DNA of 64,000 nucleotides from NCBI GenBank assembly GCA_964345035.1, contig CAYFPO010000005.1, positions 12,678 to 76,677 of the forward strand, written 5' to 3'. This document shows, one piece after another, positions 53,613 through 63,314 of the stretch. The position numbers were made by a program, and so were the translations under genes. This stretch comes from CAYFPO01 sp964345035 (GTDB lineage Bacteria > Fidelibacterota > Marinisomatia > SCGC-AAA003-L08 > GCA-002704045). How positions within the stretch are numbered: the stretch's first letter is position 1; each line of letters starts with the position of its first letter. The notes beneath the pieces were generated by a model. It made no database searches and was not told the origin of the DNA. It saw nothing but the letters and a program-made list of their open reading frames with translations.

Positions 53613-54146
53613 TTGAAGAAGAGAACCAATGATGAACTCAAAGCTGCCAGACCAACCATTGAGGAAATAAAAAATATACCTCGAATTCCTGTATCATTTC
53701 TGGTTGAAAATGTGAGGTCGGTACATAATGTGGGAGCCATATTCAGAACAGCAGATGGTATTGGGGCAGAAAAAATTTACCTTACAGGATATACAGCATA
53801 TCCACCCCGCAATGATCTCTCAAAAGTTGCTCTTGGTGCAGAACAGTCGGTTCCCTGGGAACAGTATGATAATCCGCTGGAAATTAGTGAATTTATCAAA
53901 TCTCAAGGTATTCAATTAATCGGATTAGAACAAACCCGGTCATCTCCTTCAATTTATGAATATAACTGGGGATTTCCTGTATGTGTTGTTCTGGGGAATG
54001 AGGTTACGGGTGTATCTGATGAATTACTAAACGCATGTGATATCTGCCTTGAAATACCCATGCGGGGAGTAAAGCAAAGTCTTAATGTTTCTGTTGCAGC
54101 AGGTGTCGTGGGATATGAAATTTTACGGATGTATCAGAAATTATAA
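53613..54146 (+). CDS. SpoU/TrmH-family RNA 2'-O-methyltransferase
   Basis: A 177-residue SPOUT methyltransferase. The three family motifs are visible: NVRSVHNVGAIFRTADGIGA, VVLGNEVTGVSDELL and IPMRGVKQSLNVSVAAGVVG. The length suits a catalytic domain without extra RNA-binding domain, like TrmL/TrmH. The start is TTG 53613. The exact tRNA or rRNA target cannot be told. Confidence 0.92.
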   Translation: MKKRTNDELKAARPTIEEIKNIPRIPVSFLVENVRSVHNVGAIFRTADGIGAEKIYLTGYTAYPPRNDLSKVALGAEQSVPWEQYDNPLEISEFIKSQGIQLIGLEQTRSSPSIYEYNWGFPVCVVLGNEVTGVSDELLNACDICLEIPMRGVKQSLNVSVAAGVVGYEILRMYQKL

Positions 54147-54165
54147 TAAATCCATAAATTTATTT

Positions 54166-56655
54166 TCATTCTATTTCAATTTTATAAGGCATAAGGTAAA
54201 GAATATCATCAGAATTCAGTAATTCCACTAATTCCAGAAATTCTGAATATTGATCAAATGGTTCCGGGAAAGTAAATTTGGTATTCTCCGTACCAAACAC
54301 TTTCTGGAAAAAATCAAATGGTTTATGAACAGGATATTCAACAATTTCAATATCCTGATCAGTTCCAATCCCTGCAGCCGCCCTGGCAATTTCAATGGAT
54401 TTTTGTAATCCACCGGTTTCATCAACCAGGTTTAATTCCTTTGCATATTCACCTGTCCAGACTCGACCCAATGCTACATTGTCAACTTTGATGGAATCTA
54501 ACCCTTCCCTGCCTGCAGCCACACGATTTAGAAATTTTCCGTAAAATTCTACAATCAAGTTGCGCATGAATTGGGTTTCTTCATTCGTCCAAAGTTTCCC
54601 CCCTGACCATATATCAGCGTTCTCACCAAGGGTAATGCGGTCATAATTGATACCTATTTTATTCATTAATCCACTAAGATTCACACGGCCGCCCAGAACA
54701 CCAATGGAGCCGGTTATTGTTCCGGGATATGCAACGATGGTATCAGCCTGACATGCTATATAATATCCACCCGAAGCGGCTATATCGGACATTGAAGCAA
54801 TAAATGGCTTAATATTAGATGTGTCATCATTGGTAGTCTGGATGATTTCTCTCCAGATGAGATCTGATGCTGATCCCGAACCGCCAGGGCTGTCAATCCT
54901 TAATACAATTGCTTTTACCGATTGGTCTTCACGTGCAGTTTTGATGGCTTCTCTCATCGTCTCATCACCCATAATTGTGGAACCAGCATTGCCGGTAACA
55001 CTCTCTCCTGTACTGATTGCCCCTACTGCATAAATAACAGCAATTTTCGGTTTTTCCTCCTGAATCCATGCAGATTGATATTCTTCTACCTGTACAATTT
55101 CATCCCACTGGAGAATATTTATATTTTCATCATTTATATTAACTACATAAGTTTCAAACTCATCAGGATATTTAAAATCAGTGATTAGTTGGGAAACAAT
55201 AATATTTTGTCCAAAAAACGGACCTTGATCAATTACAGCTTTTGTACGGGTATCATCCCAATCACGACCTTTAGATATACCATTCACAAATTGTGCATAA
55301 ATTTCTCCAAACATCTGCCCCCAGTTTTCTCGAACTTCTGGAGACATATCTTTACGTGTCATAGCATCGCCAGCAGATTTATATGGACTGATTGCAATGA
55401 TTTCCGGAATGATATCCAGAGTATCCAGCAGTTCTCTGAAAAATTGCATTTCTACATTGAAACCTTTCAAGTCAATAAAACCATCTTCATGCATATAAAT
55501 TTCATCGGCAACTGAAGCAAGTAAATAGTCGTTATTACTAAAACCGTGTGTAGAATAAATAATAATTTTCTTACCGGAATCTTTAAATCTGGTGAATGCA
55601 TCATAGATTTCCTGCCGTTTTGCAAATCCTGCTGCAGCATATTTCCAATCGATGATTAGACCTTCAATTTCATCATTCTTTGTTAATTCATCTATTTTAT
55701 TCACCCATGCTCTAAGCTGGTGTACGGGGCCGTCAAATCCACCGCCAAATAGTGAGGGTACAATATTCAGATCAAAGTCAAATGGTATTTTCCTGACTGG
55801 CTCTTCAATGAACAAACCTTCCATGGTCATACGCACCCAAGTCTGGGGTTTATCTTTTTTAGATTGTGCTGCAAAATCAACTATGTTTGGTAAAACAGAT
55901 TCAGAAGAGTAAAAACCAAATCCGTGGGTTAAATTCTTGTTGTCATCTGAGTCTGCAGTAGAGAATAATCCTCCTTTGCCAAGGCTGATCCCAATGTTTG
56001 CAGACCAGTTATTAAACTCCCAATTATTTTCTATTGATTCAAAACCGATTGAGCTTAATGAAATGGTAAAACCGGGAATTATCTGCATTTCTACGAAGGG
56101 TATAATAGATGGCTCCCATTCAGTTTCATCAGTTTCACTGTTCTTTTTGTAAAGAACATCACTCCCAATCGTAAATCTGTGATTTCCAAAAATGGGGCGG
56201 AGAGCAAACCCGAATCTACCTATCTGAATTTCAGAGAATTCATCATCTCCCAAAATGGTTAATCCGGTTGACAAGAAATTCAACGGTCGGTATAGGAAAC
56301 CCAATGTAATTGTATTGTGCTTATTCCATGTAAAACCGGTATGCAGGTTTTTTGTAATGGATGTGCCAAAACCAATATTAAAATCTTTAGGGTTGAATAA
56401 ATTGTCACCTTCCAAATATTCAGTAGTATATCCAAAATTTCCATATCGGTTAGCAGTCTGAATCGAAAATGTATCTGTAAATGCATTGTAAGGCAGGAAA
56501 ATGGAAGACATTGTACGATCTATTCCCAAACCAGCGGGATTTAGGTACAATGCATCTACATTATCAGAAGTTGCTACCGAATTTCCCTGCCACATATTCT
56601 GTGTGAACAATGAGAAATTCAAAATAATTAAAAGTGGTACGAATTTAAAATACAT
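54166..56655 (-). CDS. sppA: SppA-type peptidase fused to an outer-membrane-barrel-like domain
   Basis: An 829-833-residue protein; the ATG at 56655 gives a signal peptide (MYFKFVPLLIILNFSLFTQ). Residues about 20-270 look like an outer-membrane beta-barrel of the FadL/UPF0164 kind (MWQGNSVATSDNVDALYLNPAGLG, alternating short strands). The rest is a full tandem SppA (S49) peptidase: Lys430 in AISPYKSAGDAM and Ser632 in SDIAASGGYYIA, about 202 residues apart as in E. coli SppA (Lys209, Ser409). Numbers count from a start at 56667. Such fusions occur in FCB bacteria, but how a barrel serves an inner-membrane peptide peptidase is unclear. Confidence 0.88.
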   Translation of the reverse strand: MYFKFVPLLIILNFSLFTQNMWQGNSVATSDNVDALYLNPAGLGIDRTMSSIFLPYNAFTDTFSIQTANRYGNFGYTTEYLEGDNLFNPKDFNIGFGTSITKNLHTGFTWNKHNTITLGFLYRPLNFLSTGLTILGDDEFSEIQIGRFGFALRPIFGNHRFTIGSDVLYKKNSETDETEWEPSIIPFVEMQIIPGFTISLSSIGFESIENNWEFNNWSANIGISLGKGGLFSTADSDDNKNLTHGFGFYSSESVLPNIVDFAAQSKKDKPQTWVRMTMEGLFIEEPVRKIPFDFDLNIVPSLFGGGFDGPVHQLRAWVNKIDELTKNDEIEGLIIDWKYAAAGFAKRQEIYDAFTRFKDSGKKIIIYSTHGFSNNDYLLASVADEIYMHEDGFIDLKGFNVEMQFFRELLDTLDIIPEIIAISPYKSAGDAMTRKDMSPEVRENWGQMFGEIYAQFVNGISKGRDWDDTRTKAVIDQGPFFGQNIIVSQLITDFKYPDEFETYVVNINDENINILQWDEIVQVEEYQSAWIQEEKPKIAVIYAVGAISTGESVTGNAGSTIMGDETMREAIKTAREDQSVKAIVLRIDSPGGSGSASDLIWREIIQTTNDDTSNIKPFIASMSDIAASGGYYIACQADTIVAYPGTITGSIGVLGGRVNLSGLMNKIGINYDRITLGENADIWSGGKLWTNEETQFMRNLIVEFYGKFLNRVAAGREGLDSIKVDNVALGRVWTGEYAKELNLVDETGGLQKSIEIARAAAGIGTDQDIEIVEYPVHKPFDFFQKVFGTENTKFTFPEPFDQYSEFLELVELLNSDDILYLMPYKIEIE

Positions 56656-56751
56656 AGTAATCTCCAAAATTAGAATCTGGGTTAATTAATTTCATTTTAA
56701 ATTTAAAACTGAATTTAATATCTACCCTAAATTTAATAATTCTAAATATGG

Positions 56752-57936
56752 ATGAAATTGGCACAATATAAATATGCAGTTTTAGGTTCTGGCAGGCAGG
56801 GGATTGCCGCCGGATATGATCTTGTAAAATTCGGGAATGCTGCAAAATTGAAGATGTTGGATGTGAATCAGGATGCAGCAAATTCAGGGGCACTCAGAAT
56901 AAACACATTATTGAAATGTGATACTGCAATCCCGGGAAAATTGGATGTCAATGATGAAGAAGAATTAATTGAAAACCTGCGAGAAATAGATGTTTGCATC
57001 AGTGCAGTACCCTATAAATTCAATCCACAAATCACAAACGCTGCGGTCATTTCCAAAACCAGTTTTGTAGATTTGGGTGGTCACACTGAAAACGTTAGGA
57101 AACAATTGAATTTTCATCAACAAGCCGTACATGCTGGAATTACCATTGTCCCTGACTGTGGAATGGGTCCGGGGATGAATATTACCTTGGCATTGCTGGC
57201 AATGGAGCAAATGGATGAACCAAAGGAGGTGCGAATCTGGGACGGGGGACTCCCACAGCAGCCAGAACCTCCATGGAATTATAATCTATTTTTCCATATT
57301 AACGGATTGACAAATGAATATGACGGAAATGCATTTTTTATCCGCAATGGGAAGATTTCACCGGTATCGTGTTTTGAAGATGTAGAATTGATTGAATTTC
57401 ATAACTCTGTGGGTGTGCTGGAAGCAGCGGTAACTTCTGGTGGACTATCGACAATGCCCTGGACTTATGAAGATAAACTGGACCTATTGGAAAATAAGAC
57501 ATTACGGTATCCGGGGCATTGGGAATGGATGAAAGCATACAGAGAATTAGGCTTATTCAGTGAATCACCAGTCAAATTTGATGACAAAGAAATTATTCCC
57601 AGAGAATTTTATCATAAATTACTGGATCCTAAAATCAATGCAGGAATTGTAAATGATATTTGTTTGATGCGTGTGGAATGTAAAGGAAAACGAAATGGAA
57701 AACAAGCTGTTTCTATTGTGGAATCTGTGGAATACTTTGATGAAAAAACAGAATTCACTGCCATGGAGAAATGGACTGGGTGGCACGCTTCCATGATGGC
57801 AATTCATATTGCAGAAAAAAAGATATCTCATGGTGCTTATCCTGTAGAATCAGCCATGTCAGGAAATTCATTTTTAAAAGAAGCAGAGAAAAGAAACTAT
57901 AACATAATCATTTCAAATAGGAGAACTGGACAATAA
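56752..57936 (+). CDS. Saccharopine-dehydrogenase-family oxidoreductase (lysine 6-dehydrogenase-like)
   Basis: A 394-residue protein with an N-terminal Rossmann domain (KYAVLGSGRQGIAAGYDLVK) and the central FVDLGGHTENVRKQL and PDCGMGPGMNITLALLAM motifs. The C-terminal part (GHWEWMKAYRELGLFSE, KWTGWHASMMAIHIAEK) resembles L-lysine 6-dehydrogenase and saccharopine reductase. It probably oxidises a lysine-type substrate with NAD(P). The gene stands alone, with a clear 80-bp gap before queD. The precise substrate is uncertain. Confidence 0.85.
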   Translation: MKLAQYKYAVLGSGRQGIAAGYDLVKFGNAAKLKMLDVNQDAANSGALRINTLLKCDTAIPGKLDVNDEEELIENLREIDVCISAVPYKFNPQITNAAVISKTSFVDLGGHTENVRKQLNFHQQAVHAGITIVPDCGMGPGMNITLALLAMEQMDEPKEVRIWDGGLPQQPEPPWNYNLFFHINGLTNEYDGNAFFIRNGKISPVSCFEDVELIEFHNSVGVLEAAVTSGGLSTMPWTYEDKLDLLENKTLRYPGHWEWMKAYRELGLFSESPVKFDDKEIIPREFYHKLLDPKINAGIVNDICLMRVECKGKRNGKQAVSIVESVEYFDEKTEFTAMEKWTGWHASMMAIHIAEKKISHGAYPVESAMSGNSFLKEAEKRNYNIIISNRRTGQ

Positions 57937-58018
57937 AGTTTGTTAAATTTCACCAAAATGAAAATTCTATTTAATCACCTTAGTGTAATTTCCTCTTTTA
58001 GTCAATTCAGCTAACACT

Positions 58019-58471
58019 ATGAAAATTACTAAAATTATACAATGGGACATGGGGCACCGAATTGCTCATCATCGATCAATTTGCAGAGGATTGCATGGTC
58101 ACAGATATAAAGCTGAGATTTCACTTTCTGGAAATTTGGTAACACAAAAGGGTGTGTCAGAAGAAGGAATGGTCATAGACTTTGCAGATATTAAAAAAAT
58201 AGCCCACGCTGAAATTCTGGATACATTAGATCATGCATTTATGGTTCATGATGAAGATGATGAAATGATAAATTTTTTCAAAAACCATTCTGGTCATAAA
58301 CCTGTGATTGTCCCGTTTACTCCTACAGCAGAAAATGTTGCACGGTTCATTTTTGAAAAACTATACAGTAAATTTATTGACCAATATCAAACGGACCTAA
58401 CACTGGATTCCATCACTTTATGGGAAACTCCTACCAGTTTCACAGTCTGCACAAAGGAGGATATGAAATGA
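58019..58471 (+). CDS. queD: 6-pyruvoyltetrahydropterin synthase/QueD family protein
   Basis: A 150-residue enzyme with the zinc ligands in WDMGHRIAHH and GLHGHRYKAE and the nearby Cys (CRGLHGH). DTLDHAFMVHDED and the C-terminal LWETPTSFTVC complete the pattern. The Cys supports a QueD role (6-carboxytetrahydropterin synthase, queuosine pathway) rather than biopterin synthesis, but the distinction is not firm. Its 3' end overlaps the DUF423 start by 4 bp (ATGA). Confidence 0.88.
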   Translation: MKITKIIQWDMGHRIAHHRSICRGLHGHRYKAEISLSGNLVTQKGVSEEGMVIDFADIKKIAHAEILDTLDHAFMVHDEDDEMINFFKNHSGHKPVIVPFTPTAENVARFIFEKLYSKFIDQYQTDLTLDSITLWETPTSFTVCTKEDMK

Positions 58472-58833
58472 GCAATACCTGGGTTTTAGTTGGAGCAATT
58501 TCAGGGTTTATCACAGTTGCACTTGGTGCATTTGGGGCTCATGGATTAAAGGAATTACTGAAAACCAATCATACAACTGACATATTCAATAAAGCTGTGC
58601 TGTATCAGATGTTTCATACAATTGCATTACTCATCGTTGGTATTTTAGAAATTTCAACCCAAAAATCAATGTTTCTAAGTGGACTGTTTTTTACAACAGG
58701 AATTCTGATATTTTCAGGGAGTCTTTATTTCTTAGCAATTACCAATTTGACATGGTTGGGTGCTGTCACCCCAATTGGAGGAATATGTTTTCTGGCAGGG
58801 TGGGTATGTTTAATCTGGTATATCACACATTAG
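58468..58833 (+). CDS. DUF423 small membrane protein
   Basis: About 121 residues with four membrane segments and the family N-terminus WVLVGAISGFITVALGAFGAHGLK. An upstream in-frame start at 58420 would lie inside queD; the ATG at 58468 has GGAGG eleven bases upstream and overlaps the queD stop (ATGA). DUF423 proteins (YgdD) are inner-membrane proteins of unknown function. Confidence 0.9.
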   Translation: MSNTWVLVGAISGFITVALGAFGAHGLKELLKTNHTTDIFNKAVLYQMFHTIALLIVGILEISTQKSMFLSGLFFTTGILIFSGSLYFLAITNLTWLGAVTPIGGICFLAGWVCLIWYITH

Positions 58834-58896
58834 AGTTTACAAATTGAAATTTGCCAAACTTCTTCAATCAATAGTAACTTTCGACTGAATCTTATT

Positions 58897-60192
58897 ATGA
58901 ATATCTTCACACAAAGCATCCATTTATTTCTAATAATCCAATTATCGTTTGTAATTGGTGGTGAGTGGCAGCACAGTAAAGTTTACACTCCAGATGAATT
59001 ATCTGTTCAATATCAATCAGTACTTACTGGATTGGATGTTTTGGAACTTCAGGATTTTGATATTCTGAAACACAAGTCAGTAGGCCTCATTTCAAATCAC
59101 ACCAGCATAAATAGATTTGACAGGCATTTAGCAGATTTGATCAGGTTTACAGGAGATATACAAAACCCGGTTATTTTCACTCCGGAACACGGATTTAAAG
59201 GGCAGATGGGAGCCGGTGAGGTCGTTAAGGATCAGGGTACATATTTTGATGCAAAGGTAGTTAGCTTATATGGGAAACGAAAATATCCACAAAGAAATGA
59301 TCTGAAGGATCTGGATGTTCTGGTGTTTGATCTTCAGGATGTAGGAGCACGATATTATACCTATGCAAGTACTCTCACCCTTGCGATGAAGTCAGCGGCA
59401 AAAAATAAAATTACTTTCATCGTTTTAGATCGTCCAAATCCTGTAAGAGGAGATAAAATCCAGGGTTCAATCCTAAATATGGAATATTCATCATTTGTGG
59501 GGATGCACCCCATACCGATTCGCCATGGCTTGACTCTTGGAGAACTGGCAATTATGATCAATGAATCCGGTTGGCTGGGTGATTCAATTTATGCTGACTT
59601 AACTGTTGTACCAATGAGGGGATGGGACAGAGATATGTGGTTTGATGAAACTGGTATTTACTGGAAACCTCCTTCTCCCAATATCCCGTCATTCAATACT
59701 GCATTGGCATATTTAGGAACCTGTCTACTCGAAGGTACCAATGTTTCCGAGGGACGGGGTACATACAAGCCATTTCTTAATATTGGAGCTCCCTGGATTG
59801 AAGGGGATGAATTCACAAAACAATTAAATACATTGAGTTTACCGGGTGTTCGTTTTTTACCGCATGTATTTTATCCGGTATCAATGCCCGGTGCTGCATT
59901 GCATCCAAAATTTGAAAACCAGGAATGTAAAGGAACACGAATCAAAATTTTAGATAAAAACAAGTTTAATCCACTTCTCACCGGAGTAGGGATATTATTA
60001 ACTCTGCAAACAATGTACCCGGGAGAGTTTTCCTGGAAAAAATCACTTTTCATTGATAAACTGTATGGGTCCGATTACCTCCGAAAATTTGTTGAACAGG
60101 AGAGGAATATCCTGAGTTTTGATCCGCTCTGGCAGGATGACCTTTTTGAATTTTATGAATTTCGAAAACCATTTCTGATTTATGGGGATTAA
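58897..60192 (+). CDS. namZ: Exo-beta-N-acetylmuramidase NamZ (DUF1343)
   Basis: A 431-residue secreted protein with a signal peptide (LFLIIQLSFVIGG). Signatures are KSVGLISNHTSINRFDRHLA, FTPEHGFKGQMGAGEV, LVFDLQDVGARYYTYAS and the C-terminal EGTNVSEGRGTYKPF. DUF1343 includes NamZ, which removes non-reducing-end MurNAc from cell-wall fragments. The next gene is a sodium:solute symporter, so released sugar may be imported. anmK elsewhere in the window acts on the related anhydro sugar. Confidence 0.9.
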   Translation: MNIFTQSIHLFLIIQLSFVIGGEWQHSKVYTPDELSVQYQSVLTGLDVLELQDFDILKHKSVGLISNHTSINRFDRHLADLIRFTGDIQNPVIFTPEHGFKGQMGAGEVVKDQGTYFDAKVVSLYGKRKYPQRNDLKDLDVLVFDLQDVGARYYTYASTLTLAMKSAAKNKITFIVLDRPNPVRGDKIQGSILNMEYSSFVGMHPIPIRHGLTLGELAIMINESGWLGDSIYADLTVVPMRGWDRDMWFDETGIYWKPPSPNIPSFNTALAYLGTCLLEGTNVSEGRGTYKPFLNIGAPWIEGDEFTKQLNTLSLPGVRFLPHVFYPVSMPGAALHPKFENQECKGTRIKILDKNKFNPLLTGVGILLTLQTMYPGEFSWKKSLFIDKLYGSDYLRKFVEQERNILSFDPLWQDDLFEFYEFRKPFLIYGD

Positions 60193-60194
60193 TA

Positions 60195-61739
60195 ATGTCT
60201 CCTGAATTTCAAAATTTCATAAGTCAAACGAATTTCACTGCAATAGACTGGGGAATCGTTTCCATTTATCTAATTGCGACTTTAGGTATCGGTTTCGCTG
60301 TAAAAAGCCACATCAGTGGAATAGATGATTTTATTGCCGCCGGACGGAAAATTGGCACAGGTCTGGGAATTGCTACAATGACCGGGACAGAAATGGGACT
60401 GGTAACCGTAATGTATAGCTCCCAAAAAGGATTTACCGGAGGATTTGCAGCCTTTCACATTGCGGTGATTGCAGGGCTTGTAACATTTCTGGTTGGGGTA
60501 TCCGGATTCATTGTGTACAAACTCCGTGAAACTCAAGTACTCACAATACCTGAGTTTTATGAAAAACGATTTGGGAAGAAAGTCCGCATTTTAGGTGGTA
60601 TTATGCTTGCTCTTGGCGGAATTCTGAATATGGGATTATTCCTGAAAGTGGGATCCATGTTCATTGTAGGTATAACCGGTCTGTCCGTTGAAAACTGGGC
60701 ATTGCCGGCAATAATGACTGGATTGCTTGTGCTGGTTTTAATTTATACTTCCCTCGGTGGAATGGTTTCAGTGGTCATTACCGATTATATCCAATTTGTA
60801 ATTTTAGCATTTGGATTGGTAGCAGCAACAGGGTTTACAATTCACAATTTGGGATGGATCAACATCTGGGAAACTGTTCAAACACAAATGGGAGACAAGG
60901 GATTTAATCCATTTTCTGAAGGAGGATTTGGTGTGGATTATGTTCTCTGGATGTGTGTATTGGGTTTGGTTAGTTGTGCTGTATGGCCAACTGCAATTGC
61001 ACGGGCATTGGCGATGGATTCTCCGGAAAATGTAAAACGGCAGTACAAATGGTCATCAATTTCATTTCTGATCCGGTTTTTAATTCCTTATTTCTGGGGA
61101 ATATGTGCATTTGTTTTTATAATCACTTCATCATCCGAAATGAATCAATTATTTTTTCCCGTTGATCCAAATATCGATGCAGTAGATAATTTATATGCAA
61201 TGCCCATATTTCTTGGTAAGATTCTCCCTGCAGGTTTGATCGGAATTCTAACTGCTGGAATGATTGCTGCATTTATGAGTACACACGATAGTTACCTGCT
61301 ATGCTGGAGTTCAGTTATTACACAGGATATTGTAGCTCCAATGAAAAGTCAGCCAATGTCTCCACAAACCAGAATTAAATGGACTAGAACTTTTATTATT
61401 CTTATTGGAATTTATATTCTGTATTGGGGACTGGTCTATGAAGGGTCAGATGATATATGGGATTATATGGCTATAACCGGTGCCATCTATTTTACAGGAG
61501 CAATTGCATTATTGGTAGGCGGATTATATTGGAAAAATGCAAGCTCCACAGGTGCAATCCTGGCACTACTGGGTGGATTATCCGCAATAATTGGATTATC
61601 TCCGATTCAATCATTTATTGGGATTTCCATCCCGGGGGAAGTGGTTGGGTTATCCTCGGTAGCATTAAGCCTGTTTTTATTAATTGGTGGATCATTACTG
61701 TTCCCTGATTCTGACAAGAGAGAAGGAGTAAAAGTATGA
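60195..61739 (+). CDS. Sodium:solute symporter (SSS family)
   Basis: A 514-residue transporter with about 13 membrane segments. It has the SSS core ISGIDDFIAAGRKIGTGLG, TGTEMGLVTVMYSS, LTIPEFYEKRFGKKVRILGG and MIAAFMSTHDSYLLCWSSVI. It couples uptake of a solute to sodium entry. It lies two bases after namZ, so a MurNAc or peptidoglycan sugar is a candidate substrate. Its 3' end overlaps the next small gene (ATGA). Confidence 0.92.
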   Translation: MSPEFQNFISQTNFTAIDWGIVSIYLIATLGIGFAVKSHISGIDDFIAAGRKIGTGLGIATMTGTEMGLVTVMYSSQKGFTGGFAAFHIAVIAGLVTFLVGVSGFIVYKLRETQVLTIPEFYEKRFGKKVRILGGIMLALGGILNMGLFLKVGSMFIVGITGLSVENWALPAIMTGLLVLVLIYTSLGGMVSVVITDYIQFVILAFGLVAATGFTIHNLGWINIWETVQTQMGDKGFNPFSEGGFGVDYVLWMCVLGLVSCAVWPTAIARALAMDSPENVKRQYKWSSISFLIRFLIPYFWGICAFVFIITSSSEMNQLFFPVDPNIDAVDNLYAMPIFLGKILPAGLIGILTAGMIAAFMSTHDSYLLCWSSVITQDIVAPMKSQPMSPQTRIKWTRTFIILIGIYILYWGLVYEGSDDIWDYMAITGAIYFTGAIALLVGGLYWKNASSTGAILALLGGLSAIIGLSPIQSFIGISIPGEVVGLSSVALSLFLLIGGSLLFPDSDKREGVKV

Positions 61740-61882
61740 ATATTGAAATCTGGATCGTTGTATGGAAAGTAACCTTTATTATCGGAATTGCATTGTTTAT
61801 TGGTATGGCAGTCTGGGTGAGTGTGCAGGGGTTTAAGGATATAAAATCTTTACTGAAGGCAACCGAAAGTCAGGAAAACTAA
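61736..61882 (+). CDS. 48-aa single-pass membrane protein coupled to the symporter
   Basis: A very short gene, ATG at 61736 overlapping the symporter stop by 4 bp, with AGAAGGAG just upstream. The 48 residues have one membrane helix (IVVWKVTFIIGIALFIGMAV) and a short charged tail. The tight coupling suggests a small accessory subunit of the transporter, as known for several SSS carriers. No family is recognised from sequence. Confidence 0.72.
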   Translation: MNIEIWIVVWKVTFIIGIALFIGMAVWVSVQGFKDIKSLLKATESQEN

Positions 61883-61884
61883 AG

Positions 61885-63162
61885 TTGACATCGGAAAATA
61901 AATCCATTTACAGTTGGGCGATGTATGACTGGGCGAATTCTGCTTTTGCTACCACTGTTATGGCTGGATTTTTTCCATTATTTTTTGATGGATACTGGGC
62001 AAATCCTGATAATCCTGCAGAAAGTACGTTTTATCTGGGAATGGGCAATTCGATTGCGTCTCTTATTGTAGCAGTATTAGCACCTTTCATAGGAGCAGTA
62101 GCAGATAGGGGAACTTCCAAAAAAAAATTCCTGACCTTGTTCGCATTTCTTGGATTTATAATGACGGGCGGTTTATGGATGGTTGCTCAGGGACAGTGGC
62201 AAATGGCAATTCTGGTTTATATTCTTGCAACGATAGGATTCTCAGGTGGAAATATATTTTACGATTCTTTATTACCGGGAATATCTACGAAAGAAAATGT
62301 TGACTGGGTTTCATCATTAGGATTTGGATTTGGTTATATTGGAGGCGGGTTGTTATTTGCTGTAAATGTACTAATGTATCTGAAACCGGGGTTATTCGGC
62401 ATTGGTGATGGTCCTACTGCTATAAAAATATCATTTCTAACCGTAGGAATTTGGTGGGCATTGTTTTCAATTCCGATCTGGGTGTTTGTAAAGGAACCAA
62501 AAATATATGAACCATTAACATTTTCTCAGGCAGTGTCATCCGGCTGGAAACAAATTAGGAATACTTTTCGGGAAATTAGACATTTAAAGGTCGTATTTCT
62601 GTTTCTGGCTGCATATTGGTTCTATATTGATGGTGTTGACACTATAGTCAAAATGGCAGTGAAATATGGATTGGATATCGGATTTAATAGTGACAGTCTC
62701 ATTACTGCTTTGTTGATTGTGCAATTCGTGGCATTTCCTGCCACATTACTGTATAGCAGATTTTCCAAGAGAATTGGTGTAAAGAATGCAGTTTTCACAG
62801 CGTTGCTGGGCTACAGTGTAATAACAATGCTGGGCTATTTTATGAAAACTGAAATTCAATTTTTTATTCTGGCAATGATGGTGGGTATGTTTCAGGGTGG
62901 AATTCAGGCACTTTCCCGCAGTATGTACTCAAGGATCATCCCGGAGCAGAAAGCTGCTGAGTTTTATGGATTTTATAATATGTTGGGAAAATTTGCGGCT
63001 GTCATAGGTCCGGGATTAATGGGAAGCATTACTCTTATCACCGGAAATCCAAGGTATGGGATACTATCCATACTGATATTATTTGCAGTTGGCGGATATT
63101 TACTCAGTAAAGTTGATTTGGATGAAGGTGAAAAATTAGCAAAAGAGTATCTTGCTAACTGA
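61885..63162 (+). CDS. UMF1/Atg22-family MFS transporter
   Basis: A 425-residue major facilitator protein with 12 membrane segments. The N-terminus IYSWAMYDWANSAFATTVMA is diagnostic for the UMF1 (Atg22-like) family, with VADRGTSKKKFLTLFAFLG and QGGIQALSRSMYSRIIPEQK later. The start is TTG 61885, two bases after the previous stop. Bacterial UMF1 substrates are unknown; placement suggests a solute or sugar linked with the symporter cluster. Confidence 0.92.
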   Translation: MTSENKSIYSWAMYDWANSAFATTVMAGFFPLFFDGYWANPDNPAESTFYLGMGNSIASLIVAVLAPFIGAVADRGTSKKKFLTLFAFLGFIMTGGLWMVAQGQWQMAILVYILATIGFSGGNIFYDSLLPGISTKENVDWVSSLGFGFGYIGGGLLFAVNVLMYLKPGLFGIGDGPTAIKISFLTVGIWWALFSIPIWVFVKEPKIYEPLTFSQAVSSGWKQIRNTFREIRHLKVVFLFLAAYWFYIDGVDTIVKMAVKYGLDIGFNSDSLITALLIVQFVAFPATLLYSRFSKRIGVKNAVFTALLGYSVITMLGYFMKTEIQFFILAMMVGMFQGGIQALSRSMYSRIIPEQKAAEFYGFYNMLGKFAAVIGPGLMGSITLITGNPRYGILSILILFAVGGYLLSKVDLDEGEKLAKEYLAN

Positions 63163-63314
63163 ATAAAAATCACTTAACTATTTAAGAATACTCCTCTAAA
63201 ATACTGTTAATAAAAATCCTGAATTTAAAAGTTGTACAAATTATTTAGTACTTTACTTTAAGTAATTCTTGCATTTAATACTTCAGGATGGTTAATATTT
63301 GTACACAGTACTTC

